Program-made: the position numbers and the translations under genes | The notes under the pieces: generated by a model | What the model was told of the DNA's origin: nothing | The model's input: the letters and a program-made list of their open reading frames with translations, nothing else | Database searches by the model: none | Assembly (NCBI RefSeq): GCF_047971885.1 | Contig: NZ_JBKEAE010000015.1 | Span: forward strand, 1-24,060 | Length of the DNA: 24,060 nucleotides | Origin: Tropicimonas sp047971885 | Lineage (GTDB): Bacteria > Pseudomonadota > Alphaproteobacteria > Rhodobacterales > Rhodobacteraceae | Direction: 5' to 3' | Shown: piece by piece, positions 22,093 to 24,060 of the stretch | Layout of the letters: each line of letters opens with the position of its first letter | Position numbering within the stretch: the first letter of the stretch is position 1

Positions 22093-22171
22093 TGGAAATA
22101 TATTGCGAATTGTATCGCTTCACGCTGTTTTTTGCAAACAATCGCCCTGCGGTTTGCGGCATATATTTCCA
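22093..22171. promoter_or_regulatory. Inverted repeat in the lrp-lysE intergenic region, pair 2
   Basis: TGGAAATATAT (22093-22103) and ATATATTTCCA (22161-22171) are perfect 11-bp inverted copies, 57 bases apart. The second arm ends on the base before the exporter ATG and occupies the place where a ribosome site would be. The arms are A/T-rich in an otherwise GC-rich window. They could be flanking Lrp sites that allow looping or wrapping, or an RNA stem that hides the exporter start. Confidence 0.5.
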
Positions 22172-22762
22172 ATGACAATCAATCTTCTTCTGGCGCTTGT
22201 CGCCTTCAGTTTCGTGACCGCGGTCACGCCGGGACCCAACAACCTGATGCTGATGGCGTCGGGGGCGAATTTCGGCTTTCGCCGCACGCTGCCCCATGCG
22301 CTCGGCGTAACCTTTGGTTTCAGCTTCATGGTGCTGCTTGTCGGGCTGGGGCTGGCGCAGGTGTTCGAGCGGTTTCCCGTGGCCGGCACCGTCCTGCGCG
22401 TGGTGTCGGTGGTCTATCTGCTCTGGCTGGCATGGAAGATCGGCACGGCGGCGGCGCCGGGGGCAGGGCAGGGCGCGGGGCGGCCGTTTTCCTTTCTTCA
22501 GGCGGCGGGCTTCCAGTGGGTCAACCCCAAGGCCTGGACCATGGCCCTGACGGCGGTCAGCGTCTACAATCCCGACCATTCGCTGCTGGCGCTGACGACG
22601 ACGACGGCGATCTTCGCCCTCGTCACGCTGCCAAGCTGCTCGGGCTGGATGCTGCTGGGTCAGCAGATGGCGCGGGTGCTGACCAACCGGGCACGGCTGC
22701 GGCTGTTCAACGGCGTCATGGCGGCGCTTCTGGTGGGCAGTCTGGTGCCGGTTCTGGTCTGA
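22172..22762 (+). CDS. LysE-family amino acid exporter
   Basis: This 196-residue inner-membrane protein belongs to the LysE/RhtB family. It has about six hydrophobic segments. The signature TPGPNNLMLMASGANFGFRRTLPHALGV lies at residues 19-46, and FLQAAGFQWVNPKAWTMALTAVSVY matches the second conserved region (about 110-134). The length is typical. The ATG at 22172 starts the first membrane segment (MTINLLLALVAFSFVTAV), but no Shine-Dalgarno sequence precedes it: the preceding bases are an arm of a long inverted repeat. An in-frame TTG at 22103 would add 23 residues that do not look like a LysE N-terminus. It is divergent from an Lrp/AsnC regulator that probably controls it. The substrate is not determined. 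Confidence 0.92.
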   Translation: MTINLLLALVAFSFVTAVTPGPNNLMLMASGANFGFRRTLPHALGVTFGFSFMVLLVGLGLAQVFERFPVAGTVLRVVSVVYLLWLAWKIGTAAAPGAGQGAGRPFSFLQAAGFQWVNPKAWTMALTAVSVYNPDHSLLALTTTTAIFALVTLPSCSGWMLLGQQMARVLTNRARLRLFNGVMAALLVGSLVPVLV

Positions 22763-22805
22763 CGGCGGCGGTTTCCCGGGTGGTGCCGGGGCCCGGCGAT
22801 CCCGC

Positions 22806-22834
22806 TTGACCAGTTCCGCGCTTGCCATCATATC
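22806..22834 (+). promoter_or_regulatory. Possible lepA promoter placing the start at the ATG
   Basis: TTGACC (22806-22811) matches the -35 consensus at five of six positions. CATATC (22829-22834), 17 bases later, is a moderate -10. Transcription would begin about seven bases further on, at the A of the lepA ATG (22841). That would make a leaderless message, consistent with the lack of a ribosome site before the gene. Confidence 0.4.
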
Positions 22835-22840
22835 CCGCCC

Positions 22841-24060
22841 ATGACCGAGCTTGATCACATCCGCAATTTCTCGATCGTCGCCCATATCGACCACGGGAAA
22901 TCCACCCTTGCCGACCGGCTCATCCAGTTGACCGGGACGGTGGCCGAACGCGACAGGAAGGAACAGCTTCTCGACGCGATGGATATCGAGCGCGAGCGCG
23001 GGATCACCATCAAGGCGAACGCGGTCCGGATCGAATATCCGGCGCGCGACGGGCAGACCTATGTGCTGAACCTGATCGATACGCCGGGCCATGTGGATTT
23101 CGCCTACGAGGTCAGCCGGTCTATGCGGGCGGTCGAGGGCTCGCTGCTGGTGGTGGATGCGACGCAGGGGGTCGAGGCGCAGACGCTGGCCAATGTCTAT
23201 GCCGCCATCGACGCCAACCACGAGATCGTTCCGGTCCTGAACAAGATCGACCTGCCGGCTGCCGAACCTGGCCGGGTGAAAACCCAGATCGAGGATGTGA
23301 TCGGTATCGACGCCTCGGACGCCATCGAGATCTCGGCCAAGACGGGCATCGGCATTCCCGAGGTGCTGGAGGCCATCGTCCACCGCCTGCCGGCACCCAG
23401 GGGCGACCGCGCCGCGCCGCTGCGGGCGATGCTGGTCGACAGCTGGTACGATTCCTATCTCGGCGTCGTGGTGATGATCCGCGTCATGGACGGTGTGATC
23501 CGCAAGGGCGACCAGATCCGCATGATGCAGACCGGGGCGCGCTACGGCGTTGACAGGCTTGCCGTGCTGCGCCCGCAGATGCAGGATATCGCCGAACTTG
23601 GCCCGGGCGAGATCGGTGTGCTGACGGCGTCGATCAAGCAGGTGCGCGACACGCGGGTCGGCGACACCATCACCCATGAAAAGAAGCCCTGCGCCGCGCC
23701 GCTACCGGGCTTCAAGCCGGCGCAGCCGGTGGTGTTCTGCGGGCTTTTTCCGGTGGACAACGCCGAGTTCGAGGATCTGCGCGACGCCATCGAGAAACTG
23801 GCGCTGAACGACGCGTCCTTCACCTATGAGATGGAGACCTCCGCCGCGCTCGGCTTCGGCTTCCGCTGCGGCTTTCTCGGCCTTCTGCATCTGGAGGTGA
23901 TCCGCGACCGGATCGAGCGCGAATACGATATCGACCTGATCACCACCGCGCCGTCGGTGATCTACAAGGTCCACCTGCGCGACGGAACCGAGATCGAGTT
24001 GCACAATCCCGCCGACATGCCCGACCCGGCGACCGTCGATCATATCGAGGAGCCGCGCAT
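22841..24060 (+). CDS. lepA: Elongation factor 4 (LepA), 5' part only
   Basis: LepA/EF4 is a translational GTPase related to EF-G that acts on stalled ribosomes or in subunit assembly. The first 406 residues are present; the gene runs off the window edge (the family is about 600 residues). The start MTELDHIRNFSIVAHIDHGKSTLADRL contains the P-loop AHIDHGKST (about 14-22). The other G motifs are RGITI (G2), DTPGH (G3), NKID (G4) and SAK (G5). The ELGPGEIGVLTASIKQVRDTRVGDT segment and GFGFRCGFLGLLHLEVIRDRIERE (EF-G-like domain III) are diagnostic for LepA. The ATG at 22841 has no Shine-Dalgarno sequence; the preceding bases are CATATCCCGCCC. It follows the LysE gene by 78 bases on the same strand. 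Confidence 0.97.
   Translation, partial: MTELDHIRNFSIVAHIDHGKSTLADRLIQLTGTVAERDRKEQLLDAMDIERERGITIKANAVRIEYPARDGQTYVLNLIDTPGHVDFAYEVSRSMRAVEGSLLVVDATQGVEAQTLANVYAAIDANHEIVPVLNKIDLPAAEPGRVKTQIEDVIGIDASDAIEISAKTGIGIPEVLEAIVHRLPAPRGDRAAPLRAMLVDSWYDSYLGVVVMIRVMDGVIRKGDQIRMMQTGARYGVDRLAVLRPQMQDIAELGPGEIGVLTASIKQVRDTRVGDTITHEKKPCAAPLPGFKPAQPVVFCGLFPVDNAEFEDLRDAIEKLALNDASFTYEMETSAALGFGFRCGFLGLLHLEVIRDRIEREYDIDLITTAPSVIYKVHLRDGTEIELHNPADMPDPATVDHIEEPR

Noticed and set aside
21389..23677. A 762-codon minus-strand open frame spanning the Lrp, LysE and lepA genes
   Set aside because: It crosses three recognised genes and an intergenic region and has no domain; it is a composition artefact.

Overview
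The window is a GC-rich (by eye well above 60 %) alphaproteobacterial chromosome segment, most likely from the order Rhodobacterales. The lineage call rests on a gcrA cell-cycle regulator, a gcrA / ABC-2 permease / argD / argF neighbourhood, a meaB G3E GTPase, a PCuAC copper chaperone, and a four-cysteine exported protein of a type I recall from that group. No rRNA, tRNA, CRISPR array, insertion sequence or phage gene was seen, and no gene looks frameshifted. The last gene, lepA, runs off the right edge.

Region 1 (1-5952, + strand) is a carbohydrate-uptake operon: a periplasmic binding protein, two MalF/MalG-type permeases, a glycoside-hydrolase-like protein (DUF5060 / DUF4038 / DUF5605 architecture) without a signal peptide, and a MalK/UgpC-type ATPase. 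The genes overlap or nearly touch, except for an 80-base gap after the binding-protein gene that holds an 11-bp perfect stem-loop. The leader has a good sigma70-like promoter (TTGAAA-N17-TATACA) followed by two operator-like palindromes, one with the LacI-family core AAGCGCTT. The reading is that a glycoside is imported intact and cleaved in the cytoplasm; the substrate cannot be named from sequence.

Region 2 (5977-9330) has an ABC-2 exporter pair (ATPase and permease, - strand), gcrA (- strand), and a second, similar ABC-2 permease without its own ATPase on the + strand. Region 3 (9554-11700) is argD-argF for arginine synthesis. Region 4 (11707-14873, - strand) is a DUF3108 exported protein followed by the helicase hrpB. 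Region 5 (15035-16892, + strand) is meaB followed by a DMT/EamA permease. A - strand M19 dipeptidase lies convergent to it.

Region 6 (18051-19421, + strand) is rpmB with a near-consensus promoter and an intrinsic terminator, then a small cysteine-containing membrane or exported protein and a PCuAC copper chaperone. Region 7 (19487-21371) has a sirtuin deacylase divergent from a low-molecular-weight tyrosine phosphatase, then a small exported protein. Region 8 (21520-22762) is a divergent Lrp/AsnC regulator and LysE-type exporter whose shared intergenic region carries two nested inverted-repeat pairs. Region 9 is the start of lepA, which may be transcribed without a leader.

Nothing here is clearly a new defence or mobile system. 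The least ordinary item is the transport operon with its predicted cytoplasmic DUF4038-type hydrolase; the most useful sequence-level observations are the regulatory palindromes at 1-160 and 22048-22171.
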